This document shows, in pieces, positions 35,835 through 45,483 of a DNA stretch of 64,000 nucleotides (its first letter is position 1; every line of letters starts with the position of its first letter). The translations under genes and the position numbers were made by a program. Source of the stretch: Novosphingobium subterraneum (lineage in GTDB: Bacteria; Pseudomonadota; Alphaproteobacteria; Sphingomonadales; Sphingomonadaceae). Location of the stretch: positions 124,001 to 188,000 of the forward strand of contig NZ_JRVC01000005.1 of the NCBI RefSeq assembly GCF_000807925.1. The letters are read 5' to 3'. The notes beneath the pieces were generated by a model, which worked only from the letters and a program-made list of their open reading frames with translations, searched no databases and was not told where the DNA came from.

Positions 35835-36452
35835 TCATGCTGCCGAAGGAAGGCGGGCATCGGGCGCGCGACCGTAGCTTGGCCTGGGATCTCTATGGAA
35901 CGCCCGCTCGTCCAAAAGGCCAGCGCAGCGAGCATCGGGATGCAAGCTGATCGCAACCGCATGAGTGCGGTCGGCGGCGAGTGCTGCAGCCTGGCTGCCT
36001 GCCAGCAACAGAGCCGTGCTTCTCGACTTGGCCTGGGCAGGCGTGAGCGATGCAAGGGGAGCGAGCGGTGTTGCGTCAGAGTCGAAGGGTTGGAAAAACC
36101 ACTCGCCGTGACCGCCAGTCATGCAGACGTCGACAGCCGAGCCTGGCCGTTCCGAAAGGGCCATCGCTGCAACCAGCGCGAGGCTTTCATACCCCTGCAA
36201 TCGCGCATTCCATGCCAGTGCAAGGGCTCGTGCTGCAGCAAGGCCGACGCGAATGCCTGTGAAGCTTCCGGGGCCGACGTCTATCGCGATCACATCCGCC
36301 ATGCCCTTGTCGGGAAGGGCAGCAATCATGGGGACCAGACGTTCAGCATGACCGCGACCAAGCAGCGCGTATTCACCAGCCACAAGTACGCCATCCTCGA
36401 TCAGCGCGACTGAACAAGCTTCTGTCGCGCAGTCTATCACGAGTTTGCGCAT
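35835..36452 (-). CDS. tsaB: tRNA threonylcarbamoyladenosine biosynthesis protein TsaB
   Basis: This 205-residue ASKHA-fold protein is the TsaD partner in making t6A37. It has the start LVIDCATEACSVALIEDG, the HAERLVPMIAAL segment and the diagnostic DVGPGSFTGIRVGLAAARAL. Length is slightly short of the E. coli protein, as usual for the group. It starts 10 bases after nfuA. Confidence 0.93.
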   Translation of the reverse strand: MRKLVIDCATEACSVALIEDGVLVAGEYALLGRGHAERLVPMIAALPDKGMADVIAIDVGPGSFTGIRVGLAAARALALAWNARLQGYESLALVAAMALSERPGSAVDVCMTGGHGEWFFQPFDSDATPLAPLASLTPAQAKSRSTALLLAGSQAAALAADRTHAVAISLHPDARCAGLLDERAFHRDPRPSYGRAPDARLPSAA

Positions 36453-36462
36453 CGCCGTCAGA

Positions 36463-37050
36463 TCAGGCTGCTCGAACTTCAGTAACTTCGGGCACGTAGT
36501 GCTTGAGCAGGCTCTCGATCCCGTTCTTCAGCGTAGCTGTCGACGACGGGCAGCCCGAGCAGGCGCCCTGCATCTGGAGGTAGACCACGCCCTCGCGGAA
36601 GCCCTTGTAGATGATATCTCCGCCGTCATTGGCCACCGCAGGCCGCACGCGCGTTTCGATCAGATCCTTGATCTGGTCGATGATGTCGGCGTCGGCCGGG
36701 TCGTCGGCGAAGCTTTCATCAGCTTCGGCAGGAACCGCGATGCCGGCGGCAGTGCCCCCCAGGAACAGCGGAGCCTGGCTGACGAAATGATCGAGCAGGA
36801 TCGCCAGAACCTGCGGTTTCAGGCCGGCCCATTCTACGCCGGGTGCGGCGGTGACCGAAACGAAATCGCGCCCGAACAGCACGCCGGTCACGTCACCAAG
36901 ATCGAACAGCGCCTGCGCGAGGGGCGATGCCTCAGCAGCTTCAGGCGAAGTGAACTCGCGCGTTCCGCTTGCCATGACCTGCTCGCCGGGCAGGAACTTG
37001 AGCGTGGCGGGGTTGGGCGTGGTTTCTGTCTCGATGAACATGATTCGCAT
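36463..37050 (-). CDS. nfuA: NfuA-type Fe-S scaffold/carrier protein
   Basis: This 195-residue protein has an N-terminal Nfu_N domain (ETETTPNPATLKFLPG) and a C-terminal NifU-like domain with the cluster motif CSGC in MQGACSGCPSSTATL. It carries Fe-S clusters to apo-proteins; MiaB and MutY in this window would be typical clients. It is first in the run with tsaB and rimI. MFIETE three codons in is an alternative start. Confidence 0.93.
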   Translation of the reverse strand: MRIMFIETETTPNPATLKFLPGEQVMASGTREFTSPEAAEASPLAQALFDLGDVTGVLFGRDFVSVTAAPGVEWAGLKPQVLAILLDHFVSQAPLFLGGTAAGIAVPAEADESFADDPADADIIDQIKDLIETRVRPAVANDGGDIIYKGFREGVVYLQMQGACSGCPSSTATLKNGIESLLKHYVPEVTEVRAA

Positions 37051-37155
37051 GTAGGCCAGTCCTTCGCGTGGTCAAGGGCCCGACAGGCCGGGTTTTGCGC
37101 AGTTTCAGCGCAAGGTCTCATGGCGGAACCTCGCAAGGCTCGCTAATGCAGCGAG

Positions 37156-37722
37156 ATGATCAAGCTCCCCCTTGCGCTCGTCCGCCTCGCCCCTGCCGTT
37201 CTTGCCTGCACCTTCGGTGCTTCGGCCTTGAATGCCGCCGCACCTGCGCCAAAGCCGGTCGCCCCATCGGCTGTCGCCATCCCGATGCCGCTGAATCCGG
37301 TGGTCGCGCCCGCACAGCGCCTCTGCTCTGCCAAGACTGCTAGTGGGCTCGGCACGATGCTCCTGAAGCCAGCCGAAGGCGCAAAGCCGACCAAGAGTGA
37401 TTACGTGCTGGTCAATTACGTCGGCTATCTTGCCGCCAATGGGGAGGTGTTCGACCAGGGCATGCAGGCGGCATTTCCCGTGGATGGCGTCATTCCGGGC
37501 TTCTCTGAAGGCCTGCAGCTTCTGTCCAAGGGCAGCCTGATGCGTCTCTGCGTGCCCTCGGCGCTTGGTTATGGCGCTGAAGGCTCAGGCCCGATCGGTG
37601 CAAATGCGGATCTCGTGTTCCAGGTCGAACTGGTCGACTTCAAGACCGTTGCAGAAGTCGAAGCCATGCGTGCTGCCCAATCTGCAACCCAACCTGCGCA
37701 GCCGGCCACGACAACGCCCTGA
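37156..37722 (+). CDS. FKBP-type peptidyl-prolyl isomerase, exported
   Basis: This 188-residue protein has a signal peptide (LALVRLAPAVLACTFGASAL), a Pro/Ala-rich linker and one FKBP domain (residues about 70-165), including GEVFDQGMQAAFPVDGVIPG, GFSEGLQLLSKG and LGYGAEG. The tail is a low-complexity AQSATQPAQPAT stretch. It should act as a periplasmic prolyl isomerase or chaperone. It is followed by the M16 protease after 54 bases. Confidence 0.9.
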   Translation: MIKLPLALVRLAPAVLACTFGASALNAAAPAPKPVAPSAVAIPMPLNPVVAPAQRLCSAKTASGLGTMLLKPAEGAKPTKSDYVLVNYVGYLAANGEVFDQGMQAAFPVDGVIPGFSEGLQLLSKGSLMRLCVPSALGYGAEGSGPIGANADLVFQVELVDFKTVAEVEAMRAAQSATQPAQPATTTP

Positions 37723-37776
37723 AAGTAACGGGTCTATTCACTGGTCCTTCATGAGAAGGCTTCCTATAGTCGGCTG

Positions 37777-40668
37777 ATGCGATCCCGTAACACGCGCGCC
37801 CGGCGCTTCGGCCTGTTTCTTTCCCTCCTGCTGGTTTCGGCGGCTCCCGTGGTTGCCGAAGCTCCTGCAAAAGCCCCGAGCGCGGCGACGAAGTCCAACG
37901 TTCCGTGGCTCTACAAGGGTTCGGACGTTCCGCAGGACAAGGCCTGGACCTTTGGCATCCTGCCGAACGGCATCCGTTATGCGGTTCGCCACAGCGGCGT
38001 TCCGCCCGAGCAGGTATCGATCCGCGTACTGGTGGATGCGGGTTCGATGTACGAGACCGAGCCGCAGCGGGGCTATGCGCACCTCATCGAACACCTGACC
38101 TTCCGTGAATCGAAGTATCTAAAGGAAGGCGAGACGATCCCAACGTGGCAGCGGCTGGGTGCCACCTTCGGAAGCGATACCAACGCCGAGACCAGTCCCA
38201 CGCAGACGGTTTACAAGCTCGACATTCCCAATGCGACTGCACCCAAGCTGGACGAGACGTTCAAGCTGCTGTCGGGGATGATCACTGCGCCGATCTTCAC
38301 CGATCGTGGCGTCAAGACCGAGGTTCCGATCGTTCTTGCCGAAATGCGCGAACGCACCAGCGCGCAATCGCGGGTGCTGGACGCCACGCGGGGGCTGTTC
38401 TTCAAGGGGCAGCTCCTGGCATCGCGCAGCCCTATCGGCACGGTGGAAACTCTCGAAGCGGCCGACGCTGCTGCGGTAAAGGCCTTCCATGACAAGTGGT
38501 ATCGCCCCGACAATACCGTGATCGTGGTGGCCGGCGATGCTGACCCGGCAGCACTGGTCGCGCGGATCGAACAATGGTTCGGCGGGTGGCAGGTGGCCGG
38601 CAAGAAGCCGTTGCAGCCTGATTTCGGCAAGCCGATTGCGCCCGCCGGCATCGATCCCAAGAACCCGGTCGGCGAAGCGAAAGTGCTGGTCGAGCCGGAC
38701 CTGCCACGACTGGTAAACTGGGCGATCCTGCGTCCATGGACAAAGGTCAACGATACCATTGTCTACAACCAGGGCCTGATGATTGATCGGCTCGCGCTGG
38801 CTTTGATCAATCGCAGGCTTGAGGCCAGGGCGCGGGGCGGCGGGAGCTATCTGGTGGCGTCCGTGGACGAGATGAAGCAGGAGCTTTCGCGATCCGCAGA
38901 CGCCACGATCGTGACGGTCACGCCATTGAGCGAGGACTGGAAAAGTGCGGTAACAGACGTGCGCTCGGTCATTGCCGATGCTTTGGCCACGCCGCCCTCT
39001 CAGGCAGAGATCGACCGCGAAGTTGCCGAATTTGAAGTCGCCTTCAAGGTCTCGGTCGAAACGCAGTCCACCATTGCCGGGTCCAAGGCGGCTGACGATA
39101 TCGTCAACGCCGTCGATATCCGCGAGACCGTAGCCAACCCCGACACCGTCTACGACATATTCAGGCGTTCCATACCCTTGTTCAAGCCGCAAGCCGTGCT
39201 TGAACATACCCGTGCCTTGTTCAGGGGCACCGTGGTACGCCCGATGATGATCACGCCAAAGGCTGGCGAAGCTGACGAAGCCTCCTTGCGCGCGGCATTG
39301 ACTGCGCCTGTCAAGGCGGCATCGGAAAGCCGCGTGGCGGCAAACGCCCTCAAGTTTTCGGACCTTCCACCCGTTGGCACACCTGGCACTGTCGCCAGCG
39401 CGCGACCGATCGGGTTGCTAGGCATCGAGCAGGTCGAACTCTCCAACGGTGTTCGCGTTCTGCTGTGGCCCAATGACGCCGAGCCAGGCCGCATCATCAT
39501 CAAGGCCAGGTTTGGCGGCGGGTACTCGGCGATCCAGCCCCAAGATGCGGTTTATGGCCCGATCGGCGAGGTGGCGCTGATGGACAGCGGCATCGGCGCA
39601 CTCGGGCGGGATGATCTGGACCGTCTGGCGACAGGCCGCAAGTTGAGCCTCGATTTCGACATAGACGACACGGCATTCGTGCTTTCGGCCGATACGCGCC
39701 CGGCGGACCTTGCCGACCAGCTCTATCTCATGGCTGCCAAGCTGGGCATGCCGCGTTGGGATGCCAATCCGGTGTTGCGTGCCAAGGCCGCGGCAAAGCT
39801 CCAGTACGAAAGCTACAATTCGGCTCCCAATGCGGTACTCAATCGCGATCTCAACTGGCTGTTGCGCGATGGAGACCCGCGCTATGCGACGCCAAACCCG
39901 GCCGAGCTGGAGAAGGTAACTCCGGAGGGCTTCCGCAAGACATGGGAGCCGCTGCTTTCGGAAGGACCGATCGAGATCGACATGTTTGGCGATTTCACGC
40001 GCGAACAGGCATTGGCTGCTCTGGAAAAGACTTTCGGCGCCTTGCCGGTCCGCACTCCGACAGCGGCGCCGACACTTGCCCCGAACATCCCGGCACACAA
40101 CGCCGAACCGCTGGTTCTGACCCATCGCGGCGATCCCTCGCAGGCCGCAGCCGTGGTGGCATGGCCAACCGGGGGCGGCCAGGCCGGTGTGCGTGAAAGC
40201 CGCCAGCTCGAAATCCTGGCGCAGATCTTCAACAATCGCCTGTTCGATGCGATGCGCGAAAAGGTGGGAGCGAGCTATGCACCACAAGTCGGTTCAAGCT
40301 GGCCCCTGGATCTGCCATCGGGCGGGTACCTCTCAGCGATGGTCCAATTGCGGCCGGGAGATTTCGACACTTTCTTTGCTGCCGTTGACAAGATCGCAGC
40401 TGAACTTGCTGCTACGCCGCCTTCAGCAGACGAGATCAGCCGGGTGACTGAACCGCTCAAGCAACTGATCACGCGGGCCAGCACTGGAAATGGCTTCTAC
40501 ATGTACCAGCTGGAAGGAGCTGCATACGATCCGCGCAAGATTGCTGCGATCCGCACGATCCTCAACGATTACAGCCAGACAACGCCCGAGCGCATGCAGG
40601 CTCTGGCGCAGAAATACCTGCGAGCGGACAAGAGCTGGCGCCTGGAGGTTGTCCCGGAAAAACGCTGA
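37777..40668 (+). CDS. M16-family zinc metalloprotease (pitrilysin-like), exported
   Basis: This 963-residue protein has a signal peptide ending near VVAEAPA and two M16 halves. The first half carries the inverted zinc motif H102-L-I-E105-H106 (HxxEH) in AHLIEHLTFRE. The second half (from about residue 545) is the inactive partner domain with HRGDPSQAAAVVAWPTGGG. The size and periplasmic location fit PqqL-like two-domain proteases that degrade peptides or act on imported polypeptides. The substrate is unknown. Confidence 0.9.
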   Translation: MRSRNTRARRFGLFLSLLLVSAAPVVAEAPAKAPSAATKSNVPWLYKGSDVPQDKAWTFGILPNGIRYAVRHSGVPPEQVSIRVLVDAGSMYETEPQRGYAHLIEHLTFRESKYLKEGETIPTWQRLGATFGSDTNAETSPTQTVYKLDIPNATAPKLDETFKLLSGMITAPIFTDRGVKTEVPIVLAEMRERTSAQSRVLDATRGLFFKGQLLASRSPIGTVETLEAADAAAVKAFHDKWYRPDNTVIVVAGDADPAALVARIEQWFGGWQVAGKKPLQPDFGKPIAPAGIDPKNPVGEAKVLVEPDLPRLVNWAILRPWTKVNDTIVYNQGLMIDRLALALINRRLEARARGGGSYLVASVDEMKQELSRSADATIVTVTPLSEDWKSAVTDVRSVIADALATPPSQAEIDREVAEFEVAFKVSVETQSTIAGSKAADDIVNAVDIRETVANPDTVYDIFRRSIPLFKPQAVLEHTRALFRGTVVRPMMITPKAGEADEASLRAALTAPVKAASESRVAANALKFSDLPPVGTPGTVASARPIGLLGIEQVELSNGVRVLLWPNDAEPGRIIIKARFGGGYSAIQPQDAVYGPIGEVALMDSGIGALGRDDLDRLATGRKLSLDFDIDDTAFVLSADTRPADLADQLYLMAAKLGMPRWDANPVLRAKAAAKLQYESYNSAPNAVLNRDLNWLLRDGDPRYATPNPAELEKVTPEGFRKTWEPLLSEGPIEIDMFGDFTREQALAALEKTFGALPVRTPTAAPTLAPNIPAHNAEPLVLTHRGDPSQAAAVVAWPTGGGQAGVRESRQLEILAQIFNNRLFDAMREKVGASYAPQVGSSWPLDLPSGGYLSAMVQLRPGDFDTFFAAVDKIAAELAATPPSADEISRVTEPLKQLITRASTGNGFYMYQLEGAAYDPRKIAAIRTILNDYSQTTPERMQALAQKYLRADKSWRLEVVPEKR

Positions 40669-40690
40669 CCGAAATGTCCTCAGGCCTGTG

Positions 40691-41329
40691 TCAGCATTCG
40701 ATCTTGTCGTTCGTACCGCTCAGGCCAGGGCCGACATTACGGTCGTCACGGACGATGATGGCTGCCTGTTCGTGTATCGTGATCGGCTTGACGAACATCG
40801 TTCCGAACAGGCCTTTGTACTCGTACCAGACTTCGGCGACCATGACCGCGCCCTTGCTGGATGACGTGATCTTTCTACCGCCGAGCGAAATGCCCGAAGC
40901 TATCGAGGACAATGCGCTGCCTGTGAGATCTGGCTTGCCATGCGCAGAGGTCTGGCGGCCCTTGCCCATGCACTTCTGCCAATGAACATAGTGCTTGCCA
41001 GTCAGTGGATGGACTTCAAGGCTGGACAGGATGACCCGGCCATTCTCGGCCAGATCGATATTCGAGCCTTCCTCCAATGCGCCTGTCAGGACCGAGTGTA
41101 CGTCGTTGCTGGTAATCGTGGGGGTCACGCCGCTATTGTCGGTTTGGCCAAGACGGGAAGCATTGTCAGCAAGCGCCAGAGCAACCTGGCTCGCTTCCAT
41201 TGAAGCGGCGTTGAGCCATGCGATTTCGGCCCCATACATGCCCAGGATCATGAATACAGGCACAACCAGAGCAAACTCGATGGTCGATACCCCGTCCTGT
41301 CGGCTGAACAGACTTTGCAGTAGCTTCAT
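40691..41329 (-). CDS. TadE/TadF-type pseudopilin (second)
   Basis: This 212-residue protein has an N-terminal prepilin-like helix RQDGVSTIEFALVVPVFMIL, typical of TadE/TadF. The extracytoplasmic part has Cys residues in VHWQKCMGKG and at the C-terminal IEC, perhaps a disulfide. ATG 41329 overlaps the stop of the preceding TadE (ATGA). It is the last gene of the TadG-TadE-TadE operon. Confidence 0.82.
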   Translation of the reverse strand: MKLLQSLFSRQDGVSTIEFALVVPVFMILGMYGAEIAWLNAASMEASQVALALADNASRLGQTDNSGVTPTITSNDVHSVLTGALEEGSNIDLAENGRVILSSLEVHPLTGKHYVHWQKCMGKGRQTSAHGKPDLTGSALSSIASGISLGGRKITSSSKGAVMVAEVWYEYKGLFGTMFVKPITIHEQAAIIVRDDRNVGPGLSGTNDKIEC

Positions 41330-41910
41330 GGGCAGCTCCCGGCCGTGGCGCCATAGCCCGTCTGGTTGCCGAACGGCTGGTTCTTGGTCACTGCGGTAGC
41401 CGTGAGCGTTCGTTCCGACCACATTTTGGGCAGGAAGGGCACCTGGAACACGGGTTTGAAGGTTGCTGTCACCTTGTAGACGACGACGTCATTGGCGGTA
41501 CCGGCGCTGTCCTTTTGCCCAACGTCCTGGTCCCATTGGCCATTTCGGTTTTCGTCGGTAAAGGTCTCGCCGGCATCGCACACGGCATTGGCGTTCTTGT
41601 CGTTCCATTTCTCGGCCCTGCCGACGTCGGCAAAGTCGTAATAGCTGGTCCGGCTCGTCTTGATGGTTACGCCAGGAAGCACCGGACGGATGGCGTCGAG
41701 TACCGAGGCGTCGGCTTCGCTGGTGTTGCGCGTTTCCAATGAAGAATCGCGCGCTGCGCGGTGTACAGCGCCGGTCAGGACCGATTTGCCATAAACCATC
41801 TGCCCGATGTCCATGATGCCGATCAGCAGCAACAGGAACAGGGGCACGACAATCGCGAATTCGACGACTGTTGCACCTTCGTCATCAGTCCTGAGCCGCA
41901 TTTCGGTCAT
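41326..41910 (-). CDS. TadE-family pseudopilin with EF-hand-like loops
   Basis: This 194-residue protein has a short basic start, then GATVVEFAIVVPLFLLLLIG, the TadE leader/helix. The mid region contains two Asp/Asn-rich loops, DKNANAVCDAGE and DENRNGQWDQD, with DxNxNGxxD calcium-loop spacing. Its start and end each overlap neighbours by four bases. It should sit in the inner membrane with most of the chain in the periplasm. Confidence 0.85.
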   Translation of the reverse strand: MTEMRLRTDDEGATVVEFAIVVPLFLLLLIGIMDIGQMVYGKSVLTGAVHRAARDSSLETRNTSEADASVLDAIRPVLPGVTIKTSRTSYYDFADVGRAEKWNDKNANAVCDAGETFTDENRNGQWDQDVGQKDSAGTANDVVVYKVTATFKPVFQVPFLPKMWSERTLTATAVTKNQPFGNQTGYGATAGSCP

Positions 41911-43901
41911 TGCACCACTCGCAGTTCGCCGACCTGTTTTGCGATCGACTGGAATGCCGCATCCAACTGGTTTGCGTTGGCTGCCGTGAAGGCACTCGCG
42001 CTGGAGGCGCATGTCTGGAGTTCGGGCGTCATGGCCTGTGCAAACGCGATGACCCATATGCGGATGCCTTTGGCCTTCACGGCTTCGCACAGGGCAAGGA
42101 ACCGTGAGTTATGGCGCGCAGCGTCTTCGTTTACACCATCATCGGTGACACGGCGATCATGGTACTCAATGCCCCAGGCTGATTGGATGGAGTAGCTGGG
42201 TGCCATTTCGCCATCGGTCATGAAGATCAGATGGCGCGAAACCTCGCCGCCGTTCGTGGGCGCTTGGCGAACAGTGCTCGACCATAAGCCGTCTGGCGAT
42301 GCCAGCCGCGCTCCCCATACCATCCCGATGTCATGGTAGGTCGCGCCTTCGGGAACGAGTGAATCCGCGAACGCGTCGAACGCGGTCTTGTTCATCGTGG
42401 CCAGCAAGCGCGCGCCAGTCGGGCAGAAGGATGCCGCCTGCTGTCCCTGCGATGACGGTACTGCACTGTTCATGTACACAGTGCCATTGTAGGTGACCGT
42501 CCGTATGTAGGCGACGTCGGGCCACATGGGCGCCCATTTGGTCGAAGCAGAACTGTCAGGGGCGGAATCGATTTCGAGGTCCAAGGCGCCGGCCGGGTTG
42601 AAGCCCCCCAGCGATGACCACGTGAAGCTCGGCTCGGATACGGTTGCACGCTCCTCGACGCACCCTTTCCAAGTTGAAGAAACAGACGCGCCGTTTTCGC
42701 CGGTTGGTGTCGAGACCGCTTCGAAATTCTTGAACCGGCTCGTGTCAAAGGTCACTGGGCGATACTCCCAACGATCGAAGACTTGCGAGCTTGTATAGAT
42801 CGGATCGGCCGTCGTGGTCGTCGTCGTCACGGAGTTGCGCGAGCCGGTTCGCGACTGGATCCTGTAGTTCAGGATCAGCCAGGCGCACTGATAGAAAGTC
42901 GCCGTCTGCGGCTGGGTCACGACGGTCGTCACAACCCGTTGACCGGACGAGTTCGTTGTCGTCGTCGAGGTGGAGGTGGCACTCCCTGAATTGGCCCAGG
43001 CCGTATCGGCTGGCTTTGCGTTGTTACATGATGTCGACGTCAGGTAGATGTTGGAGCCGTAGTTGGCCCAGAGGGAGTAGGTTGGCGTTGTAGTTGTGGT
43101 CGTCGGTGTCCCGCTTCTCGGCGTGCCGTAGCCACTCAAGGTCTGAACGGTTCGGTAAACCGCATGACGAGACTGGATTGTCCAACTGTCAACCAGATAC
43201 GACGGACCCAGGTCGTGTAGAAGCCTGCCAACGTTGACTGACGAACTGTACGGCACGAATCCGTATCGCACACGTGCGTTTGTGCCCGACAAGGCGTTCT
43301 CGACAGTGCTGTGGAAGTTCTTCATGGCAGCGCGCAGTGCCTCGATGCGTGTCTGCGTACTTCCCGCCAGCAGTGAGGCCATGGAGCCAGTGGTATCGAG
43401 GACCATCATGATGTCGCTGTTGCCCACGCCCATCGAGGCCGTGCATCTGACGCTCAGATCAAAACCCTGGAAGCCGAAGATCTGCATCATCAGGGGCGGA
43501 AGCATGGTTGTGGCCACGGCATCGATCGTGCCGCCTTTGTCCGCCGAGGTCGGCTCGAAAGTCGTGTCTCGCGAACCTTGGTGAGTCTCGTCGAAGTTTG
43601 CGAAGAAGTAATTGTCCGCCTGCGTCTTTGCCGCGGCATCGAAGCCGTTTGTGGTTACGGCTCGACGGCCTGCCAGAACACCTGCGTCGCATGCCGCCTG
43701 CAGCCTCGTCTGGGTGCGCCAGGCGCGGCTTATGTCGATGGCGCCGCCAATCAGCGCGGCCACGGCGAAGATTGCCATCGCCGATAGAGGCAGGATGTTT
43801 CCACCGCGGCTTCGGGCCAGTAAAGTCAGGAAGCGGCGAAGGGCAAGCATGGGAAAACGAACGACCTTTGGTGGGATCTGCACGGTTAACCGCTCGTCCA
43901 C
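41907..43901 (-). CDS. TadG-like VWA-domain pilus assembly protein
   Basis: This 664-residue protein has an N-terminal TadG helix (GGNILPLSAMAIFAVAALIG) and a von Willebrand A domain with an intact MIDAS DTTGSM (in IMMVLDTTGSMASL). The domain is interrupted by a long insertion with Thr-rich tracts (TTTTTTP, TSTSTTTTNSSG, SVTTTTTTAD). The C-terminal part resumes the VWA fold (HLIFMTDGEMAPS). The start is taken as GTG 43901, 7 bases after AGGA; ATG 43850 is possible. No Tad motor or pilin genes are nearby. Confidence 0.85.
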   Translation of the reverse strand: MDERLTVQIPPKVVRFPMLALRRFLTLLARSRGGNILPLSAMAIFAVAALIGGAIDISRAWRTQTRLQAACDAGVLAGRRAVTTNGFDAAAKTQADNYFFANFDETHQGSRDTTFEPTSADKGGTIDAVATTMLPPLMMQIFGFQGFDLSVRCTASMGVGNSDIMMVLDTTGSMASLLAGSTQTRIEALRAAMKNFHSTVENALSGTNARVRYGFVPYSSSVNVGRLLHDLGPSYLVDSWTIQSRHAVYRTVQTLSGYGTPRSGTPTTTTTTPTYSLWANYGSNIYLTSTSCNNAKPADTAWANSGSATSTSTTTTNSSGQRVVTTVVTQPQTATFYQCAWLILNYRIQSRTGSRNSVTTTTTTADPIYTSSQVFDRWEYRPVTFDTSRFKNFEAVSTPTGENGASVSSTWKGCVEERATVSEPSFTWSSLGGFNPAGALDLEIDSAPDSSASTKWAPMWPDVAYIRTVTYNGTVYMNSAVPSSQGQQAASFCPTGARLLATMNKTAFDAFADSLVPEGATYHDIGMVWGARLASPDGLWSSTVRQAPTNGGEVSRHLIFMTDGEMAPSYSIQSAWGIEYHDRRVTDDGVNEDAARHNSRFLALCEAVKAKGIRIWVIAFAQAMTPELQTCASSASAFTAANANQLDAAFQSIAKQVGELRVVQ

Positions 43902-43971
43902 CAAGACATCCTGATGAGGTGACTAAGGAAAATTCCCTATCGGTGGCCTTGGGCGTGATCGCGATGATCGA

Positions 43972-43986
43972 TTGCTGTGACAGCAA
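43972..43986. promoter_or_regulatory. Dyad upstream of DAHP synthase
   Basis: TTGCTG-TGA-CAGCAA is a perfect 6-bp-arm inverted repeat, 62-76 bases before the DAHP synthase start and on the other side upstream of tadG. A palindrome GGAAAATTCC is also present at 43927-43936. Either could be an operator; the regulator is unknown. Confidence 0.35.
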
Positions 43987-44047
43987 GCCTTCCTTTGCTT
44001 TTCCTGCGCAGGCGGCGTATGGGCGCGCCTCTTGAAAGGAATGGAAA

Positions 44048-45421
44048 GTGGCACAGAACTGGACTGCGGATTCGTGGCGCGGGTTTGAAGGGCGGCATCT
44101 GCCGGTCTATCCCGATGCCGAAAAGCTGAACGAGGTCGAGAAGACCCTGACGAGCTTTCCGCCGCTGGTCTTTGCAGGTGAGGCGCGCGCTCTGAAGGCC
44201 GACCTCGCGCAGGTGGCCGCAGGCAAGGGTTTCCTGCTGCAGGGCGGAGACTGTGCCGAGAGCTTTGCCGAATTCCATCCGAACAACATTCGCGACACGT
44301 TCCGCGTGCTGCTGCAGATGGCGGTCGTGCTGACCTTTGCCAGCAAGCAACCGGTGGTAAAGGTGGGCCGCATGGCCGGGCAATTTGCCAAGCCGCGTTC
44401 CTCCCCGGTTGAGAAAATCGGTGACGTTGAACTGCCGAGCTACCTCGGTGACAATATCAATGGCATTGATTTCACTGCGGAATCGCGCATTCCGGACCCT
44501 GAGCGCATGCTGCGGGCCTACAGCCAGGCAGCGGCGACACTGAACCTGCTGCGCGCCTTCGCGGGCGGCGGCTACGCCAACTTGCGCCAGGTCCACCAGT
44601 GGACGCTGGACCACATCGGCAAGAGCCCGTGGGCCACGAAGTTCCGTGAAACCGCCGACAAGATCGGTGAAGCGCTCGACTTCATGGAAGCCTGCGGCGT
44701 CGATCCGCGTACCGTGCCGCAGCTTCAGGGCACCAGCTTCTACACCAGCCACGAAGCGCTGCTTCTGGCCTACGAGGAAGCGATGACCCGGCAGGATTCG
44801 CTGACCGGCGAATGGTACGACACCAGCGCCCACATGCTGTGGATCGGTGATCGTACCCGCTTCGAAGGTTCGGCCCACGTCGAATACCTGCGCGGCGTCA
44901 ACAACCCGATCGGGATGAAGTGCGGTCCTTCGCTCAGCGTCGATGCGCTGCTGCGCATGCTCGATACGCTGAATCCCTCGCGCGAGGCCGGCCGCATGAC
45001 GCTGATCAGCCGCTTCGGCCACGACAAGGTCGAGGCAGGGCTGGCTCCGCTGGTTCGCGCCGTGAAGCGCGAAGGCCATCCCGTGGTGTGGTCGTGCGAT
45101 CCGATGCACGGCAATGTCATCAAGGCCGACAACGGCTACAAGACGCGGCCGTTCGACCGTATCCTGACCGAGGTGAAGGGCTTCTTCGCGGTCCACCGCG
45201 CCGAAGGCACCCACGCTGGCGGGATTCACATCGAGATGACCGGCCAGGATGTGACCGAGTGCACCGGTGGTGCCGTCGCGATCACCCAGGAAGGGCTGGC
45301 CGATCGCTATCACACCCATTGTGATCCGCGTCTCAATGCAGCGCAGTCGATCGAACTGGCATTCCTGCTGGCCGAGGCACTGAATGCCGAGCGGGAAGGG
45401 GCAAAGGCCGAAGCTGCCTGA
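44048..45421 (+). CDS. aroF: Class II 3-deoxy-D-arabino-heptulosonate 7-phosphate synthase
   Basis: This 457-residue enzyme joins erythrose 4-phosphate and PEP in the first step of the shikimate pathway. Length and blocks ([47 protein letters not shown]) are those of the class II plant/actinobacterial/alphaproteobacterial type. The start is GTG 44048 with AAAGGA 8-12 bases upstream. It is monocistronic, followed by a terminator. Confidence 0.94.
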   Translation: MAQNWTADSWRGFEGRHLPVYPDAEKLNEVEKTLTSFPPLVFAGEARALKADLAQVAAGKGFLLQGGDCAESFAEFHPNNIRDTFRVLLQMAVVLTFASKQPVVKVGRMAGQFAKPRSSPVEKIGDVELPSYLGDNINGIDFTAESRIPDPERMLRAYSQAAATLNLLRAFAGGGYANLRQVHQWTLDHIGKSPWATKFRETADKIGEALDFMEACGVDPRTVPQLQGTSFYTSHEALLLAYEEAMTRQDSLTGEWYDTSAHMLWIGDRTRFEGSAHVEYLRGVNNPIGMKCGPSLSVDALLRMLDTLNPSREAGRMTLISRFGHDKVEAGLAPLVRAVKREGHPVVWSCDPMHGNVIKADNGYKTRPFDRILTEVKGFFAVHRAEGTHAGGIHIEMTGQDVTECTGGAVAITQEGLADRYHTHCDPRLNAAQSIELAFLLAEALNAEREGAKAEAA

Positions 45422-45447
45422 CGTCCTTCCCAGACTGCAAAATCATG

Positions 45448-45480
45448 GCCCCGGGGGTTCTGCCTCCGGGGCTATTTCTT
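45448..45480 (+). terminator. Rho-independent terminator after DAHP synthase
   Basis: GCCCCGGGGG (45448-45457) pairs with CCTCCGGGGC (45463-45472) through one G-U pair, with loop TTCTG, followed by TATTTCTTT. On the opposite strand the same hairpin could end the convergent RNase H-like gene. Confidence 0.8.
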
Positions 45481-45483
45481 TGC

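Noticed and set aside
42781..43105. Possible triplet or CRISPR-like repeat from GTC/GTCGTC runs
   Set aside because: The runs are codons for threonine tracts inside tadG on the minus strand; there are no constant repeats or unique spacers of regular length.
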